DNA of 64,000 nt from Mytilus galloprovincialis (lineage: Eukaryota > Mollusca > Bivalvia > Mytilida > Mytilidae), in contig NC_134851.1 of NCBI RefSeq assembly GCF_965363235.1, positions 37,848,321 through 37,912,320 of the forward strand, in the 5' to 3' direction. Below the pieces are notes generated by a model. The model saw only the letters and a list, made by a program, of their open reading frames with translations, ran no database searches and was not told the DNA's origin. Both the position numbers and the translations under genes were made by a program. Positions 36,681-48,897 of the stretch are shown piece by piece; position 1 is the first letter of the stretch; each line of letters starts with the position of its first letter.

Positions 36681-37772
36681 TAAATAGTTTACTATGCAGT
36701 CAGTAGCCAAATACACATGAATATACTTTTAGACGACCTGGCTTAGACTCATATACAGAAAAATCGAAAATACTCATCAGTAAAGAACATTTTAGATCAC
36801 TTAACATTTTAATAGATTTTATAACTTAAAATTTACGACCATATAGATTTTAAAGATCATTTAATCGAAAGATGATAACTTGTCAATGAGCACCTGTAAC
36901 CCGGTACTGCATTTTTTTTTTGCACGCGTCAAGAAACAGTTAAAGTGCCGGGATCTAGATCTGACAGAGCTTTGAAGAGCTTATTTTCTCGTATGATCTA
37001 TGTCTGGTACTGTAAATGTATTATATATATTTATCACAAAAAGCTAGTGCTATTTTTTTTCTTTTAGTATGAAGCCCCACCCCTCCTTCAGCTTATCTGA
37101 TTAATTTACGATCACTCTGAATAAAGAAAGTAAGAAAGTCACAACTCTTAAATCAGGTATTTTAAATTCTGGTCGATAGTTGTCTCATTACGAATCATTT
37201 AAATATTTACATCTCCTTATTTTTTATACAGCACAAAAGATACATAATATATCACACTCAAGTCAATCTGCATGTAAAAAAAAAAACCAAAAAAAAACCC
37301 TACCAAATGACTAGTAGTCTATAAAAACAACTATAGCATTCCAAAATATATAATTTGTAAAGACTTGCATGCAATTAGGCTTATAGCTCTATATTCCTAT
37401 AGATCTCATAACTTTACGATTAAAAGGCAGATTATGTGTCACAGGCACCTGTCTCAGAAATTTTTTTTCCTATATACCTTAATATTAAGGTATATAGGAA
37501 TTTGCCTGTGTTATGTGTGTGTAAGTTTATCAGAAAATTTCAGAGAGACACGTCCTAATCAGGTGATATCAAAATACCGTGCAATTTACAAATTCAGATC
37601 TTCTGCCTGTTGTATATTGCTATATTACTATGATTGTATATTGCCAAACTCCAACATTTAACAAATCACATCATTAATATACATGTTTGGTGCGGATGGA
37701 AGAAATTCAATATTGATTCTTCAAGAGACAAGTAAATGTTGGAGATACTCATTTCCTATTGTAATATACTGA
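36681..37772. other. No gene seen; perfect palindrome at 37,467-37,500
   Basis: AT-rich sequence. The palindrome has 17-bp arms (ttcctatataccttaat and its reverse complement) with no loop. Confidence 0.5.
37467..37500. repeat. Perfect 34-bp palindrome
   Basis: The arm ttcctatataccttaat is followed directly by its exact reverse complement. It is weakly extended by acaggca / tgcctgt at the outside. Confidence 0.9.
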
Positions 37773-38455
37773 TTAATGTCGGGTGCGCCTAAACAGTGCT
37801 AAAAAAAATAATGTATGTTCAGGAAGAAAACGCAGTGCGATACGAGAACTTAAGTTTTTACATACATAGTCAATTTGAAATTTCCAGTCCAAATTTTTGT
37901 CAATATATACACCCAAAAGTTTCTGTATTTCAACGGGTGTGATTGGGCTATCTTGTATACATATATTCATATCATTTCCTAGCAAAGTCCGTTTCTTATT
38001 TGTTCCAATCAACATAGAAGTAGTTTTAAGGGATTTATAACCATCCTACTGTTCAGACACCAATTATTTATGGTGTTGGCATCGTAATTTAGTTTCCTTT
38101 CTATCTCTTCCTTATTTGTTCCATATGTATGAAGTGTTGTATCATCAGCATACATATCAATGGCTGTATGAGTGGTTTCTAAAGTCATGTCATTTATGAA
38201 TAAGACAAACAAAAGGGGACCTAAAATGGATCCTTGGGGAACCCCATATTTGATACATTTAGATACTGAGGCTGTATTACCAGAGCACACTTTTTGTTTT
38301 CTATTAGACAGGTACGACTCGAACCATTTTATTGAATGATAAGATACTTTGTATAAATGTAATTTATGGCAGAGAATGGTGTGATTAACGAGATCAAATG
38401 CCTTTTTTAAATCTAGAAAGATTATACTTGATGCACCAATACTAACACCTAGTAT
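37773..38455 (-). pseudogene. CR1/jockey-type LINE reverse transcriptase, inverted 5' segment
   Basis: Motifs on the minus strand: IIFLDLKKAFDLVNHTI (A), YGVPQGSILGPLLFVLFIND (B), MYADDTTLH (C), then KLLGVYIDKNLDWKFQIDYV. A frame change lies near 38,010. It is cut on both sides. The same element's C-terminal part continues to the right in the opposite orientation. Confidence 0.85.
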
Positions 38456-39030
38456 AAATTTATTTAAAGAGCTAAAGTGGTTGAATTTCAAATCTCGAAT
38501 TTCATATCATAAACTTATTCTTGTTCATAAAATTCTAAACGATAAAGCACCTGATTACTTAAAGGAACTCTGTTGTCCAATTGTTAACCTACATAGTAGA
38601 AATCTAAGGTCATCTGCAAATAATAATTTAGCTGTTGTACGACCGAACACAAATTCAATGAAGAAATCTTTTGCATATACCTCATCTATACTTTGGAATA
38701 AACTACCAAATGAAATAAAATGTTGTGAAAACCTGGACACTTTTAAACAAAAATGTGTTGATTTCTTGTCTATAAATGATTTATATAACAACTTACTCAA
38801 ATGTTCTAATGATTTGAATGTTATGTATATATATATATCAATGAATTTATTTTTCTCTTGTTCTACAGACAGTTTATAGTTAGTATGAATAGTGCATTTA
38901 CATAATATGTTAGAAACTGTAAGCTTTGTAATATTTGTACTGTTTGTTCTTTGTGAGGGCCTCAAGGTAGATTAGCGAAAGCTAATTGAGTCACCCTCTG
39001 TAAATAAAGTCATTACTTACTTACTTAACA
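38456..39030 (+). mobile_element. 3' part of the same LINE type, opposite orientation, with (TTAC)n tail
   Basis: Plus-strand frame from about 38,456 to 38,879: LFKELKWLNFKSRISYHKLI, VHKILNDKAPDYLKELCC, SSILWNKLPNEIKCCENLDT; this is the post-RT C-terminal segment of CR1/L2-like LINEs. The element ends in ttacttacttac at about 39,013-39,027. Abutting the inverted RT piece at about 38,455, it has the form of a twin-primed insertion. Confidence 0.75.
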
Positions 39031-39178
39031 AATTAACAAAATAAACAATAAATACGAGAGGTAGGTCTTGTAATTGAGACCGCCCGTAATACGGTCGGAA
39101 TATTTCGACTGCCACTGAAAAAGGAGGGACAGAAAATTGGCCTTATACAAGGCTACTAATACAGACCCATTAGCGGTG

Positions 39179-41137
39179 TGTAGAAATACCGCAAAGGACT
39201 TTTTAGTGCACTAGGAAGTAAGTTTTTACACTAAGGACATTAAAACGATGTTATAAGACCCCAAAGAACATGGATGTAAGAGGATATGAGTATATACCTC
39301 ACATTTATAAAGTTTGGTGTCAATAGATGTTGTAATTTTGAAGTTAAATAACTTTTTAATCAGCGCGTGCCACTCGGCACGTGACCAACGGCTTATCGCA
39401 AATTCGGAATTTCCCAATCATCATGTTCAATCAACCTTATCCAAAAAACAATTGTCTCTTGATCGTTACTAATTGATTAATTGTCTTTCGTTATTTTTTT
39501 TTAAAAAGGCGATCTCTTTGATCAGATGTTTTTTGTAAGCCAGCATTGATACAACAATTAGTGGCGCTTAAAGTATCCAAACAGCAGGTAATTGCCTTGG
39601 CTGTACAGTGCGAGTCTTAACGGCAAACTCCAGCTTGACTAGTTCGTGGAGCGTTTTCACAAATTCTGGTATACTTTGTGGATCCCAGCTCCTCACCTGT
39701 TTGCGCAGAGATTATCTTATGCGGTTGTTTTTTGGTTCATTTTCAAAACTTATATCATATGAAGAAAATTTTTTACCTATATATTTCAGGACAAATACGA
39801 ATAAATTTTTACTAAATGCAACCAATATAAATAAGAAGATGTGGTATGATTGGAGATATGAGACAACTCTTCACAAGAGACAAAATGACACAGAAATAAA
39901 TAATCATAAGTCACACTACGGCCTTCAACAGTGAGTAAAGCACATACCACATAGTTATTATTTCATAAATTATTTCATACAATATTTTTTTTATGTTTAA
40001 CAGACAATTCGATAAAAAAAAAAATGTGAGTCTTTTATTTATTTGAAAATGAAACTTAATCTGACTAAAGTTCGTTAGATAATTTTTAACCTTCTTTTCC
40101 TTTTAGAATAAAAATGTCGATTTTTGTTTTCTCAATTCAATCGCAATTCGTATACTATGTATATTATAATCAAATTAAATATTTATTTTATTTATTTATT
40201 TATTATATCAAAGACATATATACATATATATGTGTATATATGTCTCTGATTATATATAGCATTAATTAAAAAGTGGAAAAGCAATCATCATGATTTATAT
40301 GTTTTTTTTCGGAATTTACTCATAATTTTAGTTGAAGCCATTTGTATATACACGCATCTTTGTCTGAATTAAAATAAAAACAAAACACTTATAAATATTT
40401 CTATTCCTTTTTTGTCTTAGTGACTCTTACATAAACATTTTAACATAAACAAGCTGACCACACTCTAACTTCTTAGTTGGTCACATCAAAGTCGTGCACC
40501 TATGGCAAATAGATTTGTCGGGAAATAAATAAAACAAAAGCAGACTTATTTGGCCTTTTAATCATTTTAATTAAGAACAAGACGTTTAATTATAAATATT
40601 AAGCATAAATCTTTTCGATACAATTGTTAATTTCTTAAAATAAAAAGATCATGATTGTTTGATAAGTAACTGTTGTTATGTTATTTGGTTTATTGATTTT
40701 CGGCATATCAAAGAAAAACAGGCACGTGTCTAAATAATGTTAAATATCTTTTTTATTTATGATTATTTTTCTATAAAATTTTAAATCTATGCATTAAATA
40801 TCTATCTCTACCATAATATTTAAAAATAATACATATAACAGCTCTCCTTCTAGTCCTTAGTGGCATTGTATAGTCCTTAGTGCACTAAGGAGTCCTTAGC
40901 AGTGTTTATAGACGTACCGATTAATGGTTGTTGTTGAATAAACTAACGGTTTAGCGTGGTATAATTTCAAGTTGGTGAAAAAGAGAATATAAATCATAAC
41001 TGTCTTCTATGAAAGATTACGTTATTACTGATGTCAAGCAAGGACGTATGTTAGTTATAGGTCCTTGTGTCAAGGTCCTTAGTGCACTTTTTTGTTCTTA
41101 GTGCACTAAAGAGGTCCTTTGCGGTATTTCTACAGTC
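39179..41137. mobile_element. 2-kb TIR element, TGTAGAAATACCGC ends
   Basis: The left tgtagaaataccgcaaagga and right tcctttgcggtatttctaca match as inverted repeats, both followed inward by tagtgcacta words. Extra copies of gtccttagtgcactaaggag occur near the right end (40,853-40,900 and 41,085-41,125). A SINE-like repeat (39,835-39,955) lies inside. No transposase frame and no clear target duplication. Confidence 0.6.
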
Positions 41138-41463
41138 CACTCGAAGGGTTGTTGCAAGGGTCCCCCATTCGGATGTGGCTGAGCACAGCCCAATGGACGT
41201 TCCACTATCCTTCTACTAAGGTTGTATTGCCGGTCAGAAGAAGACCTGTAACGACGTTATTTGGTTCCCATGTTCAAATAAATTGATGAATTTAATAATA
41301 AATCCTTGTTAATATAGAAAAGTAAGTTAATCTTCTCATCTGGACTTTAGTCTGTATACCCCTTCTCTATTTTGGGATTGAAAAAAAATATCTTTAAAAA
41401 ATGCGGTTTAAGCCTATTTCTTCATTTTAATTTGGTAGCACGTTAAGCAATAAGTGACACTAA

Positions 41464-41775
41464 GGCAGCAACCATTTGATTTTCTGGGGGGGGGGGGGGG
41501 GGGGGGGGGGGGCTATGTTTTTTTTTGGAAAAAAAAGTTTGTTTCCAGTTTTTGGAGAAAAAAATAATTTGTTTTTGATTCTGAGAAAAAAAAATTGTTT
41601 GTTTCACCCTCAGCTGCCACTATATGTAATGGTAAAATTGAAAGAAAAAAATTGTTTTCGACTTGTCGCGAAAAAAATAGATTGTTTTTCGCCGCAGGCG
41701 AAAAAAAAGTTTGCACAGAAAAAAAAACATAGCAACCCCCACCCCCTCCCCCCAGAAAATCAAATGGTTGCTGCC
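41464..41775. mobile_element. Poly-G MITE, TAA target duplication
   Basis: The ends ggcagcaaccatttgatttt and aaaatcaaatggttgctgcc are perfect inverted repeats continuing into a G run of 27 bases at left and C runs at right. TAA flanks both sides, which suggests PIF/Harbinger-type insertion. The interior alternates ggaaaaaa and ttgttt words. A fragment of the same end (aatcaaatggttgcc) lies at about 45,227. Confidence 0.75.
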
Positions 41776-41999
41776 TAATATGGTATATTACCAATAATAA
41801 GGCCATATATATGAAGCTGTTCAAAATTCTGTACATTAATGGTACGTGTATCAGATCGGACAAATTTTTGTCGTATATATAAAAAAGAATTACTATAAGT
41901 TATCTAGTATGAAATATGTCCACTGGACCGACCGTGCAAGTGCTGTATAGCCAGTCAAGGTCGTTAAAAACTTCCATTTGTTGTTGTCCACTGGAAATA

Positions 42000-43066
42000 G
42001 AATGTAGGACAGAAAGTCACAGGACAAAAAGTCACAGACAAAAAGTCGCGGACAAAAAGTCACAGGACAAAAAGTCACAATTCATTTTTTTTTACTATTT
42101 TCTTTGAATAAAAAACCCTTATTTCTACAAAAATAATTTTGTATTTTTCTTGAACTATTGTATAAAATCTAACTTTGTAAACAAAATTTATCAAAAAAAT
42201 ATCAAAGTAAATTAAATAATTGTTAAAAAAACAAAATGTCAAAGTGGCTTGGCACTTAAATGGGTTCATTCCCTCTATTCCCACTTTTTAAAAATCTGGT
42301 AAGAAAAGGTAAAATTTCATGTGGGAATAGAAGGAAAACTTGTGCAAACAAAGGATTATACTGTACAAACATTTTTTAATCAACTGTTAATTGACCAGTG
42401 TTTGTTTTTATTAGAACAGGTAATAAGTTATTTTTGCATCTGTATGAATTCTGGTTTTTTTTAAACAAAATAAATAATGAAGTAAAGTTAACAGTTTTCA
42501 CCCATTATTTTATATCTTTGATTATTGGTCCAAGTAATTATATTTTAAAGTATACTTTTATTCCACATCTTAAGCCAACAGGAATCACCAAAAGCATTAA
42601 ATTATCGTTTATTTAAAGTTTAACTTACTTTCGAGTTTCAGAAATATTTATTTTGGATGACTGGCAGATATCATTATTTATATATCTCTATACATTTCTG
42701 TAACTTGGTTTGTGAGAATAAAGATATATATGTTGTGTACAAGTTGTAATGTTGTACAAATTATAATATTTTTTAAAAGTGGGAATAGGAGGAAGACACC
42801 CTTAAATGGCTTCATGATGCCAAGACATTTTTCTTTTGCATGATTAAAATCAAATAAATCTTCATTTTTCAAGTATAATGACACATTTCCTAAACTTTAA
42901 TATGAATATATGTATTAAAAAGTAAATATTTCAAGATATTTCTCATATATATTCAAACAATTGTCAACATATTATTTGTGACTTTTTGTCCTGTGACTTT
43001 TTGTCCTACCAAATTTGTGACTTTATGTCCTGTGACTTTTTGTCCTGTGACTTTCTGTCCGTTTAC
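42000..43066. mobile_element. Foldback-like element with tandem-repeat ends and 9-bp target duplication
   Basis: CTGGAAATA flanks both sides (41,991-41,999 and 43,067-43,075). The left end is a run of about six 14-bp units (ggacaaaaagtcac); the right end carries the same units inverted (gtgactttttgtcc) with one interruption (taccaaattt). A second, inner inverted pair is present (tctattcccactttttaa at 42,277 and ttaaaagtgggaatagga at 42,774). No coding region. Confidence 0.75.
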
Positions 43067-43075
43067 CTGGAAATA

Positions 43076-44045
43076 AGCTCTTTAAAACACGAATCCCCGT
43101 TAACTCAATGCCAAATTTATTTGTTAGTATTTTTAAATCTTTTTCTTATGATTTTATCATAATATCTTTTTTGTGATTTTTTTTTTGTTTGGTTGAACAT
43201 GAATTTGACACCGATGCTACAAAGAAAATTTGTTTAATGTCATTTATTGCAATATATACTTGAAGTATTACACGTGGACAGGATGTTCCCCAGAAAATAA
43301 GTTATACACACCCCAGGGTACACGCTACTGTCATATGGAAAATTACTGGGTCACCTGTAAGATGGTAATCAGCCATGCAGCTATAATCAGGTGACTGACC
43401 ATGTCACTACAAATTAAAAAGTTTATCGTCAGATCAAAATGACATATTCATTTTAATTAAGAATTTAAGAACTAAAAGATTTATCATTATTATGAAGTGA
43501 AATAATTCAACCAAATCGTATTATTTCCCAAAAGATTATATACATATTTTTTTTATCTATATCGGGGGAAAAAAATTTAAAACTGTATTTATAATTTAAA
43601 TTTCTTAAAGGTCTCATGAAAAGTCGCATGCCTAATTAAGATTTATAAAATTATTGAAAAATATAACAAATATTTAGTTTTGATATTAAATTAAAGTTAC
43701 CTTTCCGCGCTATATTATTTATTTGATATGTCATGAATTCAACAATTTTTTTTGAGGGATTTAAGGGTTTGTCCATACAACGTGTATGTTATTAGTATTA
43801 CACATGACTTGTTTTCGCCTTGAAGCTTATTATTCAGAGTGTTTCAGACAAGGTGATGAAAATAACGTACTTGCAAGAAGATACTTTTTTCCAATCATCG
43901 TGAAGTGACAATTTTAATTCCCATTCCTCCATGCACTCTACCCCTGTTCAATTGTATATTTATAATTCCTCGTGCTTTTAATTACCCCCTCTTCGTGATT
44001 ACCGTTATGCCAACAGAAACCCGGGACTTGATTTTCATGTAAAAT
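43076..44045. other. No gene seen
   Basis: AT-rich sequence. Nothing recognisable apart from short low-complexity runs. Confidence 0.4.
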
Positions 44046-44345
44046 CAGGGGCGGATCCAGCCACGATAATGGAGGGTTTGGATGGGGTTAAATGATTAAA
44101 GAATAATGCCCTTAAAAAAATGAAGATTAGAGAATAACGGGCCAAAAAAATTAAGATTAGAGAAATGCGTGGTCTAATTTTTTGAAGATTAGGGGAAAAA
44201 GGGGTTATTTTTTTGAAGATTAGAGAAAAAAGGGGTGAAAATTAAATGTTTACAGAATAACAGACCCCCCATCCAGACCCTCATTAAGGGGTTCCAACTA
44301 CATGTCTCCATTAAATAAGGGGTGTCGTTGTCGCTGGATTTCTGT
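44046..44345. mobile_element. D-family MITE copy 4, split by a C-family element
   Basis: The D left end (aggggcggatccagccac) and D interior (aaggggttccaactacatgt) are separated by the C element at 44,072-44,282. The right D tip is degraded. Confidence 0.55.
44072..44282. mobile_element. C-family MITE copy 1
   Basis: The left gagggtttggatggggtt and right ccccccatccagaccctc are inverted ends. The interior repeats gaagattagagaaaaa words four times. Copy 2, inverted relative to this one, is at 47,717-47,966. Confidence 0.7.
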
Positions 44346-45904
44346 TACCCCACCCTTTTCATATAATTTAGATTTCAAAAGTGTATACCTTTTCATATAT
44401 TGTGTAGGTTAAAATGTTATCTTTTCCCATATTGTTTGCGTTTTGTTTGGTGTATAATGTAACAGAGTTTTCCCCGATCTATTCACATATTTTTAAGCCT
44501 GAAAAGGTGACCCTATTACAATGGCACGTCCTATCACCTTGTGTATAGGAACTTGATTTCAGAGGATTCCCGAGATTAACATTAAATGCAATGATTGCTC
44601 ACAAAAAGGGGAGTCCAACCCCCGGATTCCATCCCCTTCGACCCGCCACAGAATATAAATATAATTGTTATTTAAAAGTCATATACTAGTAATAGATCCG
44701 AGCACCTGTTTTTGGATATATATATATACATATAGCTATAAATTTACCGTATAAAATAAGTTAACGGCAAGAAAATGAATAATACACAAGTTGATAATTG
44801 TCTCTTCTCTGCTAATTGATGTGCATGTAATATTCACTCTGATTTACTTGTGAGTCCACCGACACTAATAATTACCTCAAAGTTAATAGGTGCTCCGTTA
44901 CTGGGAAGATCATATCGGATCCGATCAATTTATATTGGTTTCATTCCCCAAATTATAAGTCAACACTTCTCCTTAGAAAAATGCGTCATAATATATTATC
45001 TGGACTACTAATTAGGTCAATGGTATTTGGTATGCAGTTGTATAAGCATTGTCACATTTCATATACATGGAGATTGTTGTAAGTACTACTTCCATATAAC
45101 TTCGAAAACAGACAATAATTTATTTCACTGGATGAGATTGGGCTGACGGATTTTTTAATGGATTAGTAATTTTTATTTATAGCACAAGTTTACATGGCAA
45201 GATTATTCACCTTTTTCACGCTACAAATCAAATGGTTGCCTCCTTACACCTACACGACCTAAAACATATTCATATGAACATTTGGTATCATTCATTTTGT
45301 GTGACAACTCTTCATGCAGGGACCTGAGTGTAAGGTTGACAGGGGCGGATCCAGAACTTTTCATATTTTTTTTTCGGGGGTGGGGGTGGGGGGGGGGGAG
45401 GGGATGCTTGCTCCAGTGATACTTCAGTGATTCCCTATATAATCAACAAAATTTTTCACACGAAAAAAAAGGGGGGGGGGCTTTCCCCTTAATTAGAAAT
45501 CTCTATCTCAGCTATTGCCATGAATTTAACTAGGTCATTGTGGGTAAACTGTCATCTATTCCCTTAAGTCTTAGTTCACGCCAAGTTTGATTTAAATTAT
45601 TGGAGTATATCTACTCTATTAGGTCTCTAGTTTGAATATATATATATATAGTGTATAACTTGCATATTAAAATCATACTTCTTCCAAATTTATTTCTTTA
45701 AATATTATGGATGAAATAGCAAGTAAGGGATGAAATTAAATTGGATGAAATGTGGCAATTTTTTTTAGGTAAAGTAGTGATTTGGTATAGTTTGAAAAGG
45801 TAAAATATTAGTATGTCTGAAGTTTTCAAACTTAATTATAGACCCTTTAAAAATAAAATTATACTTATTTTGAGTTATAGCTTATCGATTTTTCTATAAT
45901 GTTG
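44346..45904. other. No gene seen; D-family fragment and G runs at 45.34-45.48 kb
   Basis: A D-type left end (acaggggcggatccagaact) at 45,341 is followed by long G runs, but no matching right end was found. The rest is AT-rich without coding signal. Confidence 0.4.
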
Positions 45905-46023
45905 ATCAGAGGTGGATCCAGCCATTTTAAAAGGGGGTGTTCCAACTATATGCTCCCATTCAAATGCATTGCTCGGCAAAAGAAAAGGGGTGAATCCAAA
46001 CCCCGCCCCCCTTGGATCCGCCA
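45905..46023. mobile_element. D-family MITE copy 3
   Basis: caggtggatccagcc-type left end at 45,907, cccattcaaatgcattgct in the middle, right end ccttggatccgccaatg. About 118 bp. Confidence 0.6.
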
Positions 46024-46448
46024 ATGTTGATGTGGTTCTGTCCCAAAAGTTGTACACTGCACTGTTCTAGTAGACCAGTAAGATTTTGCCATCACTTGGT
46101 GTCTGTCGTTGTTTGTCGTCGTCTGTCTGGTGTTTTCCTCTAAAACTACTGAACCAATTTCTACCAAACTTAGGCTGAATGATTTTTCATGTCATATCTA
46201 TTGGTATCTAAAACACTTTTTGTTTTGTTTTCTGTTTCGTCAAAAAACATTGTGATCATGGCTAAATAAAAACATAGGAGTAAAGGTAGTTTTGGCTTTT
46301 ATCTCAAAACCCAAATTAAAGCATTTACAGCAAATCTGACACGAAGTTAATATTTTCTAGGTGAAGTTCTATTAACAATTAATTTTTAGACAAATGTAAC
46401 AACCCATTGTTGGGTTGCTGCCACTATATTTTAAGGAAACATTGCAGT

Positions 46449-47391
46449 TTTTATACGACTGCAAAAAGTTTTTTGCGATCCATACATTGGTATCATGTAG
46501 TCGTCGTCGTCGTCGGAAGACATTTGGTTTTTGCATAATTACTTTAGTATAAGTTAATAGAAATCTATGAAATTCAAACACAAGGTTTGTGACCACAAAA
46601 AGGAAGGTTGGGATTCATTTTGGGAGTTTTTGTCCAGAGTTTATGAATTAGGGTCCAAAAGGGTCCAAAATTAAACTTTGTTTGATTTTATAGAAAATTG
46701 AATTATTGGGGTTCTTTATTGAGATGGCAAATCTAACTGTGTATTTACATTCTTAATTTTTTGGTCCTGTTTAAATTGGTCTTTCTTAAGGTCCAAAGGG
46801 TCCAAAATTAAACTTATTTTGATTTTAACAATATTTAAATTCTTGGTGTTCTTTAATATGCTGAATCTGAATATTTACTTTTTTCTTTTATTATGGGCCC
46901 AGTTTTCAAGTTGGTCCAAATCTGGGTCCAAAATTTTACTTTGTTTGATTTTAACAAAAATTGAATATATGGAAATGTATGGGATTCTTTGATATGCTGA
47001 TTAATCTTACCATTCATTTAGATTTTTGATATTTTGGCCCATTATCAAATTGGTCCACATTGAGGTCTAAAATGTCCAAAATTGAACTTTATTTGATTTC
47101 ATAAAAAAATGAATTATTGGGGTTCTTTGATCATGTTGATATGCTGCATCTAATCATGTATTAAGATTTTGAATATTGGACCATATTATAGGTTAATTGT
47201 CAATTTAAATTTTTTAAGAACTTGGACCACATTCATTCTGTGTCAGAAACCTAGTATGCTGTGTCAACTACTGAATCACAATCCAAATTTAAAATTCAGA
47301 GCTGTATCAAGCTTGAATGTTGTGTCCATACTTGCCCCAACTGTTCAGGGTTTAACCTGTATGGTCTTATCAAGCTGAGCCATGCGTAGCA
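46449..47391 (-). mobile_element. B-family element copy 3, inverted, diverged and shortened
   Basis: Left tip tttatacgactgcaaaaag; GTC-rich microsatellite (gtcgtcgtcgtcgtcgg) 55 bp in; then inverted versions of the ttggaccctttggacc blocks; right tip ttcagggtttaacctgtatg leading to ccatgcgtagca. The hairpin array is missing. Confidence 0.65.
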
Positions 47392-47716
47392 TTTTTATTG
47401 GCTATTATCTTGAATCTTATTTCTGATAAAGATATATTGTAAACAGCAAATATAATTAGCAAAGTAAGGTCTACAAATATGATATTAATACAACCAAAAT
47501 TGTCAATTGACCCCATAAGGAGTAGTATTGCCTTTTAAAGACAATTTTTCACAATTTGTTCATCTAGTTTGCTTAATACTCTAAAGAATCTTCTCCTTTG
47601 ACATTGCGGAAACTATTACAGCCAAACTTGGACTGAATGAGTTTCAGAGTAACTAGTATAAAGTTTGTATTTTATTTCCTTTTACGTCAAGAAATATAGT
47701 CACTTTATAGTTACAT

Positions 47717-47966
47717 GAGGGTCTGGATGGGGGGGGGGGGGTCTGTTATTCTGTAAACATTTAATTTTCACCCCGTTTTTCTCTAATCTTTAAAAAAATA
47801 ATCCCTTTTTTTCTCTAATCTTTAAAAAAATAATCCCTTTTTTTCTCTAATCTTCAAAAAATTAACCCCTTTTTCTCTAATCTTCATTTTTTTGGCCCGT
47901 TATTCTCTATTCATCATTTTTTAAGGGCATATTATTCTTTAATCATTTAACCCCATCCAAACCCTC
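47717..47966. mobile_element. C-family MITE copy 2 with TTACAT target duplication
   Basis: The ends gagggtctggatgggg and ccccatccaaaccctc are inverted repeats; TTACAT lies on both flanks (47,711-47,716 and 47,967-47,972). Internal tandem words: aatctttaaaaaaataatcc. Inserted in the A element. Confidence 0.75.
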
Positions 47967-48068
47967 TTACATGGCTAAAATGGAACATAGGGGTAAAATG
48001 ATAACAAATGGAAGATTGATGTAAAAAATTTCAGGTGAGCACTTCAGGCTCTTGAGAGCCTCTTGTTT

Positions 48069-48523
48069 AATTGCTCCTGTAAGTAATATATATATATTGA
48101 TTTGAAATTTTGACAAGTGAGACACATGCAGATTTTACTGTAAACAATATTTCAGAGTTTAACGTAGTCAAGCTAACAAATCATAGAAGAATAGTTGAAT
48201 CATGTCTTTGTTGTCCAATGAAAAATTAGTACGAACACGAAGAAAAAGTATGGGAATGTTTGTGTTTTTAAACTATTGACCAGGAAGAAAGTCTGAAAGT
48301 GTCAGATGACTGGCAAAAAGTCTGTGAAATGAAATAGCACAAATATTCCATTCTTTTTAAATATTATTGTATATAAAGAAAAACACATACTGATGTTTAA
48401 TAATAGTTTTTACCCTTTTCATGTTTAGGACATGAAAAATATAAACAGTTACAATAGAAATGAGCGGCAAAATAAGATAAACAGAATACAACAAGGCCTA
48501 AACGGTAAGACCACTTCTATATA
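48069..48523. other. No gene seen
   Basis: AT-rich spacer between the A element and the next MITE; no recognisable feature. Confidence 0.4.
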
Positions 48524-48726
48524 CTGTAAATTCAGAAATTATTGCTTGCATTTATTATTGTGCTTTTTCACGAATGGACAACTTATTGTGATTACAAAAA
48601 AAAAAATCTGCATAAAGATGTATATATATATATATGTTTCTGTTATCAAAAGATGAGGTTTTTTTGTGTGATACTCGACCAGTCACATTATTCGCATTAC
48701 TAAAAACCTTAATTTCTGAATTACCG
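48524..48726. mobile_element. 203-bp MITE, TA target duplication
   Basis: The left TA|CTGTAAATTCAGAAATTA and right taatttctgaattaccg|TA-type ends are inverted. Similar in size and target to the MITE at 29.5 kb, but with different tips. Confidence 0.65.
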
Positions 48727-48764
48727 TAATAAAAGTAATTGCCTTTGGATGATGACTCATATAA

Positions 48765-48897
48765 AAATAAGAAGATGTGGTATGGTAAATGAGTGACTTA
48801 TCCACCAGAGTTCAATGAAGTGGATGCAAAAAATTAAAGGCCAATGATGGGCCGGCCTTCAATAATGAGAAAACACTTCCTTTATAGACATGAGAAG
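48765..48897 (+). repeat. SINE-like repeat (aagatgtggtatg)
   Basis: agaagatgtggtatggtaaa ... gccggccttcaataatgaga. It is the target of the large foldback insertion that begins at 48,906. Confidence 0.6.

Larger units (their letters stand above)
46075..48068 (-). mobile_element. A-family element, inverted, with two nested insertions
   Basis: Right tip aggctcttgagagcctcttg and left-side ttttgccatcacttggtgtc plus gtcgtcgtctgtc place it in reverse orientation relative to the copies at 31-33 kb. The A sequence breaks at gcagttttt (about 46,449), where a B-family copy is inserted, and resumes ttggctattatcttgaatct (about 47,395). It breaks again at 47,717 for a C-family MITE. Confidence 0.65.

Noticed and set aside
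41476..41863. Overlapping poly-glycine and phenylalanine-rich frames on both strands
   Set aside because: They are translations of the poly-G MITE.
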